Assembly: GCA_031264885.1 (NCBI GenBank)
Contig: JAISDM010000016.1
Location: forward strand, 1 to 32,163
DNA length: 32,163 bases
Reading direction: 5' to 3'
Source: Peptococcaceae bacterium
GTDB taxonomy: Bacteria > Bacillota > Peptococcia > DRI-13 > UBA5745
The notes under the pieces are model-generated. The model worked only from the letters and a program-made list of their open reading frames with translations, did not search any database and had not been told where the DNA came from. The translations under genes and the position numbers were made by a program. Every line of letters starts with the position of its first letter. Within the stretch, counting starts at the first letter, position 1. Positions 23,166 to 31,215 of the stretch are shown here, one piece after another.

Positions 23166-23198
23166 AGGACTTGTGCAACTTATTATTGCACAAGTCCT
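23166..23198. repeat. perfect 13-bp hairpin between LysR gene and esterase 2
   Basis: AGGACTTGTGCAA and TTGCACAAGTCCT flank a seven-base loop (CTTATTA). No T run follows on the - strand, so it is not a classical terminator. It may be an intergenic repeat unit, an RNA processing site or an operator. It lies 34 bases upstream of the esterase 2 start codon. Confidence 0.75.
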
Positions 23199-23211
23199 TA
23201 GACGCTCAAGT

Positions 23212-24120
23212 TTAGACCCCCGCCGTTCCGGGGTTGGGCGCGCCTTCCCCGTTTGCCGCTTCATCCACAAACACTCGGACAGACGGGTTATCGGCGGGAT
23301 CGCAGTAGTACATGTTTACGTCGAAAGCGCAAGGCACGGTCGTGACCTGGGAAAGCGCGATATTGCGGTACTCCCCGCTGACCACGGACTTGGGTACGAT
23401 GGTCACGCCGTTTCCAAGGGAAACCATCAGCAAGGCGCTGTCCACATTTGGCACGGGGATCACATTGATCCGCCCGTTCGTATGTTTTTCCGCAAGTATG
23501 CGGTTCTGCGCGTACGGCCCCCAGAATTCGTCGTCAAAAGGCACAAACAGGTTTTCTTTTTCCAACTCTTTCAACTCGACAAACGGGGATTTTTGCAGCC
23601 GGCGGCCTGCCGGGAAAGCCACGAAGGCCGCCTGGCGAAAGGCTGCGGAGCATTTGATTTTATCCAACAGCTGCGTGTACGCGCAGGGGGACAGAAACAC
23701 GTCGTTTTCGAGGATTTCGCGGGATGTGACCGGCCCCCGCGCCACGCTGAGCGACAGGGCGATCCCCCGGTACCGGGCGGAAAACCGATGGATGAAGTCC
23801 AATGTGCCGCGCCCCAGGGAGCTTCTCGTGCAGGCGATTTTGAGCGTTCCGCCATCGGTTTGCCCGCCGATTTTGATGCGGCTTTCCAGTTTCGCGCATT
23901 TTTGAATCAGCCGCGCCGCGTCAAGCGATAACTGCTTGCCCGCCTCCGTCAGGCACATGGCGCGCGTGCTGCGCACGAACAGCTTGAATCCCAATTCTTC
24001 CTCCATTTCAAGGATATGACGGCTCAACACAGACTGGGTGATGTAGAGTTTTTTTGCCGCCAAGCTGTAGCTGCGCGTGTCGGCAAGCACCAGGAACTCC
24101 TGCAGGCGGTTCGTGGTCAT
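23212..24120 (-). CDS. LysR-family transcriptional regulator 3
   Basis: A 302-residue regulator: helix-turn-helix at 1-60 (NRLQEFLVLADTRSYSLAAK, TQSVLSRHILEMEEELG), effector domain about 90-300. Its start codon overlaps the stop of the next LysR gene upstream (ATGA, 24117-24120), so the two regulators are co-translated. It directly precedes the esterase pair on the same strand. Inducer unknown; esterases or transporter 2 are the natural targets. Confidence 0.9.
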   Translation of the reverse strand: MTTNRLQEFLVLADTRSYSLAAKKLYITQSVLSRHILEMEEELGFKLFVRSTRAMCLTEAGKQLSLDAARLIQKCAKLESRIKIGGQTDGGTLKIACTRSSLGRGTLDFIHRFSARYRGIALSLSVARGPVTSREILENDVFLSPCAYTQLLDKIKCSAAFRQAAFVAFPAGRRLQKSPFVELKELEKENLFVPFDDEFWGPYAQNRILAEKHTNGRINVIPVPNVDSALLMVSLGNGVTIVPKSVVSGEYRNIALSQVTTVPCAFDVNMYYCDPADNPSVRVFVDEAANGEGAPNPGTAGV

Positions 24121-25025
24121 TCCCCGACCCTCCCCTCGCCCGCGGCAAGAAAGGCTTTGAGCGCGTCCGCGAACAATGCCGCTGCCTCATTGGCCGGCTC
24201 CTTCTGACAGTAAAACCGCATCATCGCCTCGCCGCCGTCGCATAGAGAAAGAGCCACCGAGTCCGGCGGGGCTGCCGCCAGAGACGCCAACGGGTACATG
24301 GCCAGCCCTTTTTCCACGGACACCAGGTATTTGAACCATGTCTTGTCCTGGACATCGCCGCACAGCGAATAGGATATTCCCGATTCTTCCAATATCGCCT
24401 CTTGCCGGCGGCGTATGGCGGGTTCCCGGGTCTCCGGGTAGAGTATAAACTGCTCCCCCTCCAGTTCCTTGACGGACACTTCCGTCCGCCCCGCCAGCGG
24501 ATGGTCTTTAGGCACAAACACATACTGGTTCATCACACACACGTCCATGCCGCGTATCTGCGCTGTCTGCTGGGATTCTACGTAAAACGCGAAATACACG
24601 TCCACATCCCCCGCCTCCAGGCTGTCCATCACGCCATAGGCCGCGTCGTCGGTGAATTCCAGGTGCAGGCCGGGGTACATCCGGTTGAAACCGCGCAAAA
24701 ACTGCCTCAGCGCCGGCGGCAGTTCCAGCCCCATCACCGCCAGTTTTAAACGCCTGTACGCGCCGAACGCCGTATCGGCCCCCCGGCGCGCGATCCGCTG
24801 GTAATCCTCCAGAAGCTCGCGGCACTCATCAAAAAAGCATCGCCCGTCCGCCGTCAATTCCACCCGATGGGCATTGCGCGCAAGCAGCCTGACCCCAAGG
24901 CTGTTCTCAAATTTGGAAAAACGCGCGCTCAAAACCGCCGCGGACACCTGAAGCCGTGCCGCCGTCCGCGCAAAACTGCCCGACTCGGCAATCAGGATAA
25001 ATTCTCTCAAACGCTCATAGTTCAT
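24117..25025 (-). CDS. LysR-family transcriptional regulator 4
   Basis: A 302-residue regulator: MNYERLREFILIAESGSFAR, helix-turn-helix to about 60 (AAVLSARFSKFENSLG, LLARNAHR), effector domain about 90-295. The start at 25025 has GAGGT seven bases upstream; the 21-codon extension above it is not LysR-like. A TACAAT -10 box lies at 25052-25047, about 22 bases before the ATG, with a poor -35. It overlaps the third LysR gene by 4 bases. Two coupled LysR genes of different sequence suggest either heteromers or two inducers. Confidence 0.88.
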   Translation of the reverse strand: MNYERLREFILIAESGSFARTAARLQVSAAVLSARFSKFENSLGVRLLARNAHRVELTADGRCFFDECRELLEDYQRIARRGADTAFGAYRRLKLAVMGLELPPALRQFLRGFNRMYPGLHLEFTDDAAYGVMDSLEAGDVDVYFAFYVESQQTAQIRGMDVCVMNQYVFVPKDHPLAGRTEVSVKELEGEQFILYPETREPAIRRRQEAILEESGISYSLCGDVQDKTWFKYLVSVEKGLAMYPLASLAAAPPDSVALSLCDGGEAMMRFYCQKEPANEAAALFADALKAFLAAGEGRVGE

Positions 25026-25124
25026 GTCACACCTCAATTCGAGGCAATTGTAGCACAAATGCCATGAGACTGGAAGCGGCAAATCCACGGCGGCGGTGTG
25101 GTTCCGCGCGATGGTTCCGCGCGG

Positions 25125-26087
25125 TCAATACGCCCCTGTCTTTTGCGCCTGTGCCTTCACACAGGCTGCCACATGCCCCGGCGCGACCAACTCCAATTTT
25201 TGGGGGCCTTTGCATACCTCCGACGCCTGCGGGCAGCGGGCGGCAAAGCGGCAGCCCGGTTTCGGGTCGATGGGGGATACGATTTCGCCTCTCAGCACAG
25301 CGCGTTCCCTGCGCGCGTGTATATTCGCCGATGGCACGGCGGACAGCAGCGCCCTCGTGTAAGGATGGACCGGCGCCGCAAACAGCTCTTTGGCGGGGCA
25401 TTTCTCAACCAGCTGCCCCAGGTACATGACACAGATGTCGTCGGATATGTGGCGCACCACGGACAGATCGTGAGTGATGAACATGTAGGTCAGGTTTTTT
25501 TCTTGCTGCAGATCCATGAGCAAGTTCAGTATCTGCGCCTGTATGGATACGTCCAGCGCCGATACGGGCTCGTCGCAGACCACGAAGGCCGGATCCAGCG
25601 CCAGCGCCCTGGCGATGACCACCCGCTGGCGGCGCCCGCCGTCCAGTTCGTGCGGGTACGCCAGCCGCAGCCGGGCCGCGATGCCCGCCAAATCCATCAA
25701 CTGTGCGGTTTTTTCGTCCATCTGGCGCTTGTTGTATCTGCGGGACAGATGGAGCGGTTCCTGGATTGTGTCCTCCACCGTGTAGCGCGGGTTCAGGGAC
25801 GAGTAAGGGTCTTGGAAGATAATCTGCGCCTGTTCGCGGAATTTACGCAGCTGTCCTCTGGAGAGGATCGTCACATCCTCGCCGTCCAGGAAAAACCTTC
25901 CGGATGTGCTGTCCTCCAGATGAACCAGCACCCTGCCCAGCGTGGATTTGCCGCAGCCTGACTCCCCCACGATCCCCAATGTGCCGCCTCTGCCGATGGA
26001 AAAAGATACATCGTCCACCGCATGCACCGTACCGCGCTTAGTTTTGAAATGTTTCTTCAGATTTCTGACCTCCAGAAATTCCGGCAT
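25125..26087 (-). CDS. Opp/Dpp-type ABC transporter ATPase (DppF-like), system 2
   Basis: A 320-residue ATPase, last transporter gene of the second importer operon. Walker A is GESGCGKST at 41-49, the Q loop is IIFQDPYSSLNP, the signature is ELDGGRRQR, Walker B is [14 protein letters not shown] and the switch is ITHDLSVV. The C-terminal cluster is CRFAARCPQASEVC. The start at 26087 has AAAGGAG six bases upstream; the 33-codon upstream extension overlaps the preceding ATPase gene and is rejected. Same subfamily as the ATPase at 14021-14968. Confidence 0.92.
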   Translation of the reverse strand: MPEFLEVRNLKKHFKTKRGTVHAVDDVSFSIGRGGTLGIVGESGCGKSTLGRVLVHLEDSTSGRFFLDGEDVTILSRGQLRKFREQAQIIFQDPYSSLNPRYTVEDTIQEPLHLSRRYNKRQMDEKTAQLMDLAGIAARLRLAYPHELDGGRRQRVVIARALALDPAFVVCDEPVSALDVSIQAQILNLLMDLQQEKNLTYMFITHDLSVVRHISDDICVMYLGQLVEKCPAKELFAAPVHPYTRALLSAVPSANIHARRERAVLRGEIVSPIDPKPGCRFAARCPQASEVCKGPQKLELVAPGHVAACVKAQAQKTGAY

Positions 26088-26098
26088 GGGGACTCCTT

Positions 26099-27058
26099 TC
26101 ACCGCAAACACCTGCACGTATGCCCCGGTCCGACCGTCTTCATTTCGACGGGCCGCGCGCCGCACTCTCCGTCCATATAGGCGCACCGGGGGGAAAACTT
26201 ACAGCCAACCGGCAGCGCGGTGGGATCCGGCGGCTGCCCGGGAATGGGCGTCAGCCGCGCCACATCCTCCCACATAGACGGAATGGCGGCGAACAGCCCC
26301 ACCGTATAGGGATGCGCCGCGTGGTCGAACACATCCTCCAACGCGCCGTATTCCACGATTTCCCCGGCGTAAATCACCGCCACATAGTCGCACATTTCGG
26401 CTACGACGCCCATGTCATGCGTAATGATGACGGTGGACGTCTCCTTCAAATCATGCAGTCTGTGCATCATATCCAGCATCTGCGCCTGTATGGTCACATC
26501 CAGCGCCGTGGTGGGCTCATCCGCCAACAGCAAGTCCGGGCCGCACGCCAGCGCGGCGGCAATGACCACCCGCTGCTTCATACCGCCGGAAAACTGGTGC
26601 GGGTATTCCCCATACCGCTGCGCCGGGATGCCCACCAACTCCAGCGACATCTCCGCCTGCTGTCTGGCGGCGGCCGCGGAAACATGGTCATGCTTGCGGA
26701 TGACCTCAGCGATCTGGTTACCCACGCACATAACCGGGTTAAGCGCCGTCATCGGGTCTTGGAATATCATAGAGATTCGATTGCCCCGCATATGGCACAT
26801 CTCTCTTTCGGGTAATTTAAGTAAGTCAACACCGTCCAGAAAGATTTCTCCGCCCCGCACGGCGGCAGGCGGCGACTGAAGTATACGCGTGACCGCCCGG
26901 GCGATCGTGGTCTTGCCGGCTCCGGTTTCCCCTACCAACCCCAGCGTTTGTCCCTTCGATAAATCCAGACAGACGCCGTTTACAGCCTGAACTGTTTCGT
27001 ATTTCGTCACATATTCCACCGTTAGACCACGTACGGAAAGAAACGTATCCTGGCTCAT
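26099..27058 (-). CDS. Opp/Dpp-type ABC transporter ATPase (DppD-like), system 2
   Basis: A 319-residue ATPase. Walker A is GETGAGKT at 43-50, identical to system 1; the Q loop is MIFQDPMTALNP, the signature is FSGGMKQR, Walker B is LLLADEPTTALDV and the switch is ITHDMGVV. The C-terminal cluster CKFSPRCAYMDGEC is present. GAGGT lies before the ATG at 27058. It is followed after 11 bases by the second ATPase gene. The identical GETGAGK motif and layout show that the two systems are paralogous subfamily members. Confidence 0.92.
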   Translation of the reverse strand: MSQDTFLSVRGLTVEYVTKYETVQAVNGVCLDLSKGQTLGLVGETGAGKTTIARAVTRILQSPPAAVRGGEIFLDGVDLLKLPEREMCHMRGNRISMIFQDPMTALNPVMCVGNQIAEVIRKHDHVSAAAARQQAEMSLELVGIPAQRYGEYPHQFSGGMKQRVVIAAALACGPDLLLADEPTTALDVTIQAQMLDMMHRLHDLKETSTVIITHDMGVVAEMCDYVAVIYAGEIVEYGALEDVFDHAAHPYTVGLFAAIPSMWEDVARLTPIPGQPPDPTALPVGCKFSPRCAYMDGECGARPVEMKTVGPGHTCRCLR

Positions 27059-27104
27059 CTGACACCTCGTTAGCCTGTCTTGCGGCCATTGCGTTTAACG
27101 AATT

Positions 27105-28016
27105 CTAACGTTTGAGCTTGGGGTCAAGCGCGTCCCGCAGGCTGTCCCCGGTCATGTTGACCGCCAGCACGAACACCAGCAGGAACAACCCCGGGAACAG
27201 CATCATTTGAGGATATTTCTTGATGAAATCCCTGCCGGAACTTAACAGCGCCCCCCATTCCGGCGAATCGACGGGCAGCCCCAGCCCCAAAAAACTCAGT
27301 CCGGCGGCGGACATGATCACCGTACCCACCGACATCGTGGCGCGCACCAATATCGGCGAAAAAGCGTTAGGGATAATATGGCGCGTGATTTTGCGCCAAT
27401 CTCCGCAGTTGATGGAGCTGGCGGCGTCGATATACTCCATCTTCCTGACATTGAGAATGGAGGAACGCATCAGCCGCGCGGTCCCGGCTATCTGCGCCAC
27501 ACCCAGCGCCAGCATGGTATTGAAAAAACCGCCCCCAAAGGCCACCGCCAGCGCCATGTTGAACAGCACGCCGGGGATGGACTGGATGACATCGATGCAC
27601 CGCATGATGAACTCATCCGCGGGCCCGCCGTAGTATCCCGACACGGAGCCGATGGCCACGCCCGAAACAGCGCCGATCAGCGTCGCGCCCAGCCCGAGGA
27701 CAATGGAATATTTGGCGCCGCAGATGACCCGGCTGAAAAGGTCGCGTCCCAAGTCGTCCGTGCCGAACCAGTGCTTCGCGCCGGGCGGCGCGAAGATATC
27801 CCCCGTCATGGTTTCCACGCCGTAAGGCGCCACAAAATCAGCGCAGATGGCCAAAACCGCGAACAATACGATAACGGTCACGCCGATAACCGCCTTCTTG
27901 CTGTCGAGCATCCGCCCTATGACCTGCCTGATCTGTGACGACCTCGCTTGGGCGGAAATGGCGCCGCCGCCCGGCGGTCTCTGATATCCCGCGGCTGTTC
28001 CCTTTGCTGCCGTCAT
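27105..28016 (-). CDS. Opp/Dpp-type ABC transporter permease (DppC-like), system 2
   Basis: A 303-residue permease with a longer, Gly/Pro-rich N-terminal tail than system 1 (GYQRPPGGGAISAQAR). The first helix is VIGVTVIVLFAVLAICADF, followed by the DppC hallmark HWFGTDDLGRDLFSRVICGA and five more helices. The coupling loop is DAASSINCGDWRKITRHIIP. It ends TGDSLRDALDPKLK. GGAGGG precedes the ATG at 28016. Pairs with the permease encoded just upstream. Confidence 0.9.
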   Translation of the reverse strand: MTAAKGTAAGYQRPPGGGAISAQARSSQIRQVIGRMLDSKKAVIGVTVIVLFAVLAICADFVAPYGVETMTGDIFAPPGAKHWFGTDDLGRDLFSRVICGAKYSIVLGLGATLIGAVSGVAIGSVSGYYGGPADEFIMRCIDVIQSIPGVLFNMALAVAFGGGFFNTMLALGVAQIAGTARLMRSSILNVRKMEYIDAASSINCGDWRKITRHIIPNAFSPILVRATMSVGTVIMSAAGLSFLGLGLPVDSPEWGALLSSGRDFIKKYPQMMLFPGLFLLVFVLAVNMTGDSLRDALDPKLKR

Positions 28017-28040
28017 TTTATTTCCCTCCGTGACCGTTGG

Positions 28041-28985
28041 TCATTTTCTGCGCCGCGCGGTGCTGTACTGCTCCTTGACGCGGGGATCGACGAATGCCAT
28101 GCCGAGATCCGCCGCCAGCATGACCAGGCTGAAAAACAGAGACGTTATGATTACGCCGCCCATCACAGCGGTAAAATCCCTTTGCCCCACCGCCGTCACC
28201 AAGTAGTTCCCGATCCCTGGTATAGAAAACACTTTCTCAATGATGAGGCCGCCGCCCAGCATGCCGCCGAAATTCATGCCCGCCACCGCTATGATGGGGA
28301 TCAGCGCGTTGGGCAGGGCATGCCTTACGATCACTTCGCCCTCGGACAGCCCCTTGGAACGGGCCATGACGACGAAATCGGAGCGGATGACCTCAAGCAT
28401 GCTGGAACGTGTCTGCCGGGTGATGATGGCCACGCCGTGGAAGCAATTGGCGAGTACAGGCATAATCCAGTATTCGACGCCTCCCATCCCATAAGGCGGC
28501 AGCCAGCCCAGCCGATAAGCGAACAGCAGCACCAGCATCAGGGCCAGCCAGAAACCGGGCGTGGACACGAACAGAAGCGAGAAGGCAGTGGCCAGCGAGT
28601 CGCCGGTTTTGTTCTGGTGCAAGGCCGCGTATACGCCCAGCGGAATCCCGGCAAACACCGAAATCAGAATGCCGAACACCGCGAAAATCAGTGATTTGGG
28701 GAAACGCATGACTATATCCGCGGAAATGCTGGTCTTGTTCACCAGCGCCTTGCCGAAGTCATGTCGAATGAACACATTGTACAGATAATCGCCCAACTGC
28801 ACGATATATGGCCTGTCCAGCCCCATCAGGCGGCGCAGTTCCTCTACCTGTTCCCTCGGGGCGTTGCCCGCCAGCACCTCCGCCGCGTCGCCCGGCGTGA
28901 ACCATATAATGGTAAATACCAGGACAGTGACACCGATGATGATGGGAATCATCAGCGCCAGACGCCTGAAAACATATCGAATCAT
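28041..28985 (-). CDS. Opp/Dpp-type ABC transporter permease (DppB-like), system 2
   Basis: A 314-residue permease. The N-terminal helix MIRYVFRRLALMIPIIIGVT is followed by the IIWFTPGDAAEVLAG loop characteristic of DppB/OppB, then five helices. The coupling loop is VVMARSKGLSEGEVIVRHAL (about 210-230). AAGGA precedes the ATG at 28985. It is separated from the binding-protein gene by 99 bases that contain a GC-rich hairpin, and from the next permease by 24 bases. Confidence 0.9.
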   Translation of the reverse strand: MIRYVFRRLALMIPIIIGVTVLVFTIIWFTPGDAAEVLAGNAPREQVEELRRLMGLDRPYIVQLGDYLYNVFIRHDFGKALVNKTSISADIVMRFPKSLIFAVFGILISVFAGIPLGVYAALHQNKTGDSLATAFSLLFVSTPGFWLALMLVLLFAYRLGWLPPYGMGGVEYWIMPVLANCFHGVAIITRQTRSSMLEVIRSDFVVMARSKGLSEGEVIVRHALPNALIPIIAVAGMNFGGMLGGGLIIEKVFSIPGIGNYLVTAVGQRDFTAVMGGVIITSLFFSLVMLAADLGMAFVDPRVKEQYSTARRRK

Positions 28986-29058
28986 CGCGGTTTTCCTTTT
29001 TCATGTCGTCGTTGTCAATTCGCCCGGGACACATGTGATTGCGTTACGCAGGATCCCC

Positions 29059-29079
29059 CGCCGGCAATATGTGCCGGCG
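29059..29079 (-). promoter_or_regulatory. hairpin after the binding-protein gene
   Basis: A perfect 8-base stem CGCCGGCA / TGCCGGCG with a five-base loop lies just after the stop codon of the binding-protein gene. No T run follows, so it more likely protects the 3' end of the binding-protein message or attenuates read-through into the permease genes than terminates fully. Confidence 0.5.
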
Positions 29080-29084
29080 CGCTG

Positions 29085-30740
29085 TTATTCATAATACGCG
29101 TAATCGGCGGAGAATTCGCACGCGCCGACCACCAGGTTGTTCTTGAAATTCGTCACCGTCTCCTTGATGGCGTCCACATAGGAACAGGTGAAATAATTGG
29201 AAAACCACTGGTAAACATAGCAGTTGTCCACCACATAGTCATGTATGGCGTCCAAATCCGCTTGCGCGCCGTCCTTGGAATTGCTTTTGTCAACCAAATT
29301 CTCGAAATCATCGTCGCGGACGCCCCACATGGCCCCATTCACTTGGTTGTTCAAGCCCACGCTGCTGCAGTAGTACGAATAAGACTGAATCAAATAAGGG
29401 CCTTTCAGCGTGGTGGCGGCAATGAAAATATCCCAGCCGCTTGCCAGGTCGTTCAAATATGTAGACTGTGTGGCCGCCTCCACCGCGTTGACCTCCAGCT
29501 TCAGCCCGATTGCGGCCAGGCATGACGCCAGCACGGAACCCGTCTTCTCCGTTTCCGCCCCCGCGGGGCCATAGAATTTCAACACCGTGCCCTCCGGGAT
29601 GCCCGCCTCGGCCAGCATCGCCTTCGCTTTTTCGATGTCATAGTTGTAGTAGTCCCCAGATTCCCACGCCTTGTTGTAGCCGATGGCATAGGGGCTGCCG
29701 AAAGTCGGCGGCGCGTAGCCGATGCCGCTGAGCGCGCCGGTGATCAGTGCGTCATTGTCCGTGGCGTAACAGATGGCCTTGCGCAGCGCTTCGCTGCTGC
29801 ACGCGCTGTACTCGGACGCGTTGAACACAATGGTTTTCATCTGAATGGACTCTTTGCTCTCCACCGTCACGCCGGGGATGGTCCGGGCATCCTCCACGAT
29901 GCTCTCGTTCAGCCACGCGCAAATCTGCGTCCCCGCCGGATCCTCGGTGGAAATGGCCATCTGCGTGGTCTCGCTCACCGTATTGTAGACGATTACGTCC
30001 ACGTTCGCGCGGCTCGTCACGGCGGTCAGCTCCGGCGTCTGCCAGTAATCATCTCTCTTTTCAACCTGTGTCGAGCTGCCGGAAATGAATTCCACGCACA
30101 CATACGGGCCTGTGCCCGCGCAGATTGAACCGTCCGCCTCGGACTTCTCGAAAGCCGCTCTGGCAGCCATCCAGCAAGTTTCGCACACCATCTCGAAGAT
30201 GCCCACGCCGGAATCCGTCAGCTTCATGGTAAACGCGTAGGGCTCTGTCACCTCAATGCTCTCAATGTATTTTGAATCCGCAATGCCGTTCTCATGGGCT
30301 TTGTCAACGCTGAATTTCACATCTTCCGCCGTGAATGGATTGCCGTCGCTGTCGACGATATAGTCATACAGTACGCAGTCGTATGTTACATCGTCCACCT
30401 TCTCCCATGACTTCATCAAGACGCCTTGGAAGCTGTCCGACCCGAACTGCTCCCGTTCCGCCAGGCGTTCATACACACCCGCGTACTGAATGCCCAAGTA
30501 GGGGTTCCATTTGCTGTAGGGGGCGAACACATTGACGGCGCTGGCCAACGCGACCGTGGCCTTTGTCCTCCGTCCTTCCTGCGCGGCGGAAACGACCTGG
30601 CCGTCCGCGGCTTGGTTACCCGCGCTCTGGCCGCCTTCGTTCCCGCCGGACGCGCACCCCGCCAACAGCGCCGCCGCCAAGACTGCGGCCAGACCTCGCG
30701 CCCACGGTTTCTTCATGCCTCTCGACGCTATTGCCGACAT
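29085..30740 (-). CDS. ABC transporter solute-binding lipoprotein (SBP_bac_5), system 2
   Basis: A 551-residue extracellular peptide-type binding protein, full length for the family. The signal peptide (KKPWARGLAAVLAAALLAGC) ends in the lipobox LAGC with C29 as lipid anchor, followed by a Gly/Asn-rich linker. The binding domain then shows ERLAEREQFGSDSFQGVLMK, the conserved PFTAEDVKFSVDKA segment and the C-terminal strands up to FSADYAYYE. The start at 30740 has GAGGAGG seven bases upstream; the frame's earlier ATG at 30785 lacks one. First gene of the five-gene importer operon, behind a good promoter. The ligand cannot be read from sequence; an oligopeptide or other small amphiphile is possible. 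Confidence 0.92.
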   Translation of the reverse strand: MSAIASRGMKKPWARGLAAVLAAALLAGCASGGNEGGQSAGNQAADGQVVSAAQEGRRTKATVALASAVNVFAPYSKWNPYLGIQYAGVYERLAEREQFGSDSFQGVLMKSWEKVDDVTYDCVLYDYIVDSDGNPFTAEDVKFSVDKAHENGIADSKYIESIEVTEPYAFTMKLTDSGVGIFEMVCETCWMAARAAFEKSEADGSICAGTGPYVCVEFISGSSTQVEKRDDYWQTPELTAVTSRANVDVIVYNTVSETTQMAISTEDPAGTQICAWLNESIVEDARTIPGVTVESKESIQMKTIVFNASEYSACSSEALRKAICYATDNDALITGALSGIGYAPPTFGSPYAIGYNKAWESGDYYNYDIEKAKAMLAEAGIPEGTVLKFYGPAGAETEKTGSVLASCLAAIGLKLEVNAVEAATQSTYLNDLASGWDIFIAATTLKGPYLIQSYSYYCSSVGLNNQVNGAMWGVRDDDFENLVDKSNSKDGAQADLDAIHDYVVDNCYVYQWFSNYFTCSYVDAIKETVTNFKNNLVVGACEFSADYAYYE

Positions 30741-30823
30741 CTTTGAACCTCCTCTCACCTCACTGTTACTCTCTGCGTGTTTCATTATTCACGCTTTTAT
30801 TCACGCCTTCGTTTCACAGTAAA

Positions 30824-30852
30824 ATTTTATCATGCCGCAATCGCCGTGTAAA
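30824..30852 (-). promoter_or_regulatory. promoter of transporter operon 2
   Basis: On the - strand TTTACA (30852-30847) and TAAAAT (30829-30824) are 17 bases apart. The predicted transcript starts near 30817, leaving a leader of about 77 bases before the ATG. The composite LysR operator is not present here. Confidence 0.7.
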
Positions 30853-31068
30853 CCCATAACAACCCATTTATTTATTCGTTATTTTTGTTTAATGTGTTCC
30901 GCCTCTTTTTATGTGTTTCGCCTGTCACATTCATATATTCCATTTTTCTGTGTTATTAAATTGATTCCTCTATTGGTTTCTAACCGAGTCCCAAGAAATA
31001 ATTTCCATATTAAAGAATTATATATGCAATATATTTTATAAACGCCCTTTGCATGGAGTTCCGCATCC
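30853..31068. other. AT-rich intergenic spacer, no gene seen
   Basis: The stretch from about 30860 to 31040 is markedly AT-rich compared with its surroundings and lies between the divergent transporter operon 2 and the lactonase-like gene. Short open frames cross it without ribosome sites or family features. It probably holds upstream regulatory sequence for one or both genes; no recognisable operator was found. Confidence 0.5.
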
Positions 31069-31097
31069 TTGCGGTCCGCGCGGATTTGCGATAAAAT
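31069..31097 (+). promoter_or_regulatory. weak candidate promoter of the lactonase-like gene
   Basis: TTGCGG (31069-31074) and TAAAAT (31092-31097) are separated by 17 bases. A hairpin GCCCGC-TTTACG-GCGGGC lies downstream, shortly before the GAGGT ribosome site. The call rests on spacing and a partial -35 match only. Confidence 0.35.
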
Positions 31098-31215
31098 TGA
31101 ACCTGCGCGGCGCGCGCGGTTCCGCGCCAAAGCAGGCGCAGCCACGCGCGCGCAAGGTTTGAATGGCTGTAAACAAATTGAACGCCCGCTTTACGGCGGG
31201 CGGCGAGGTATTACA

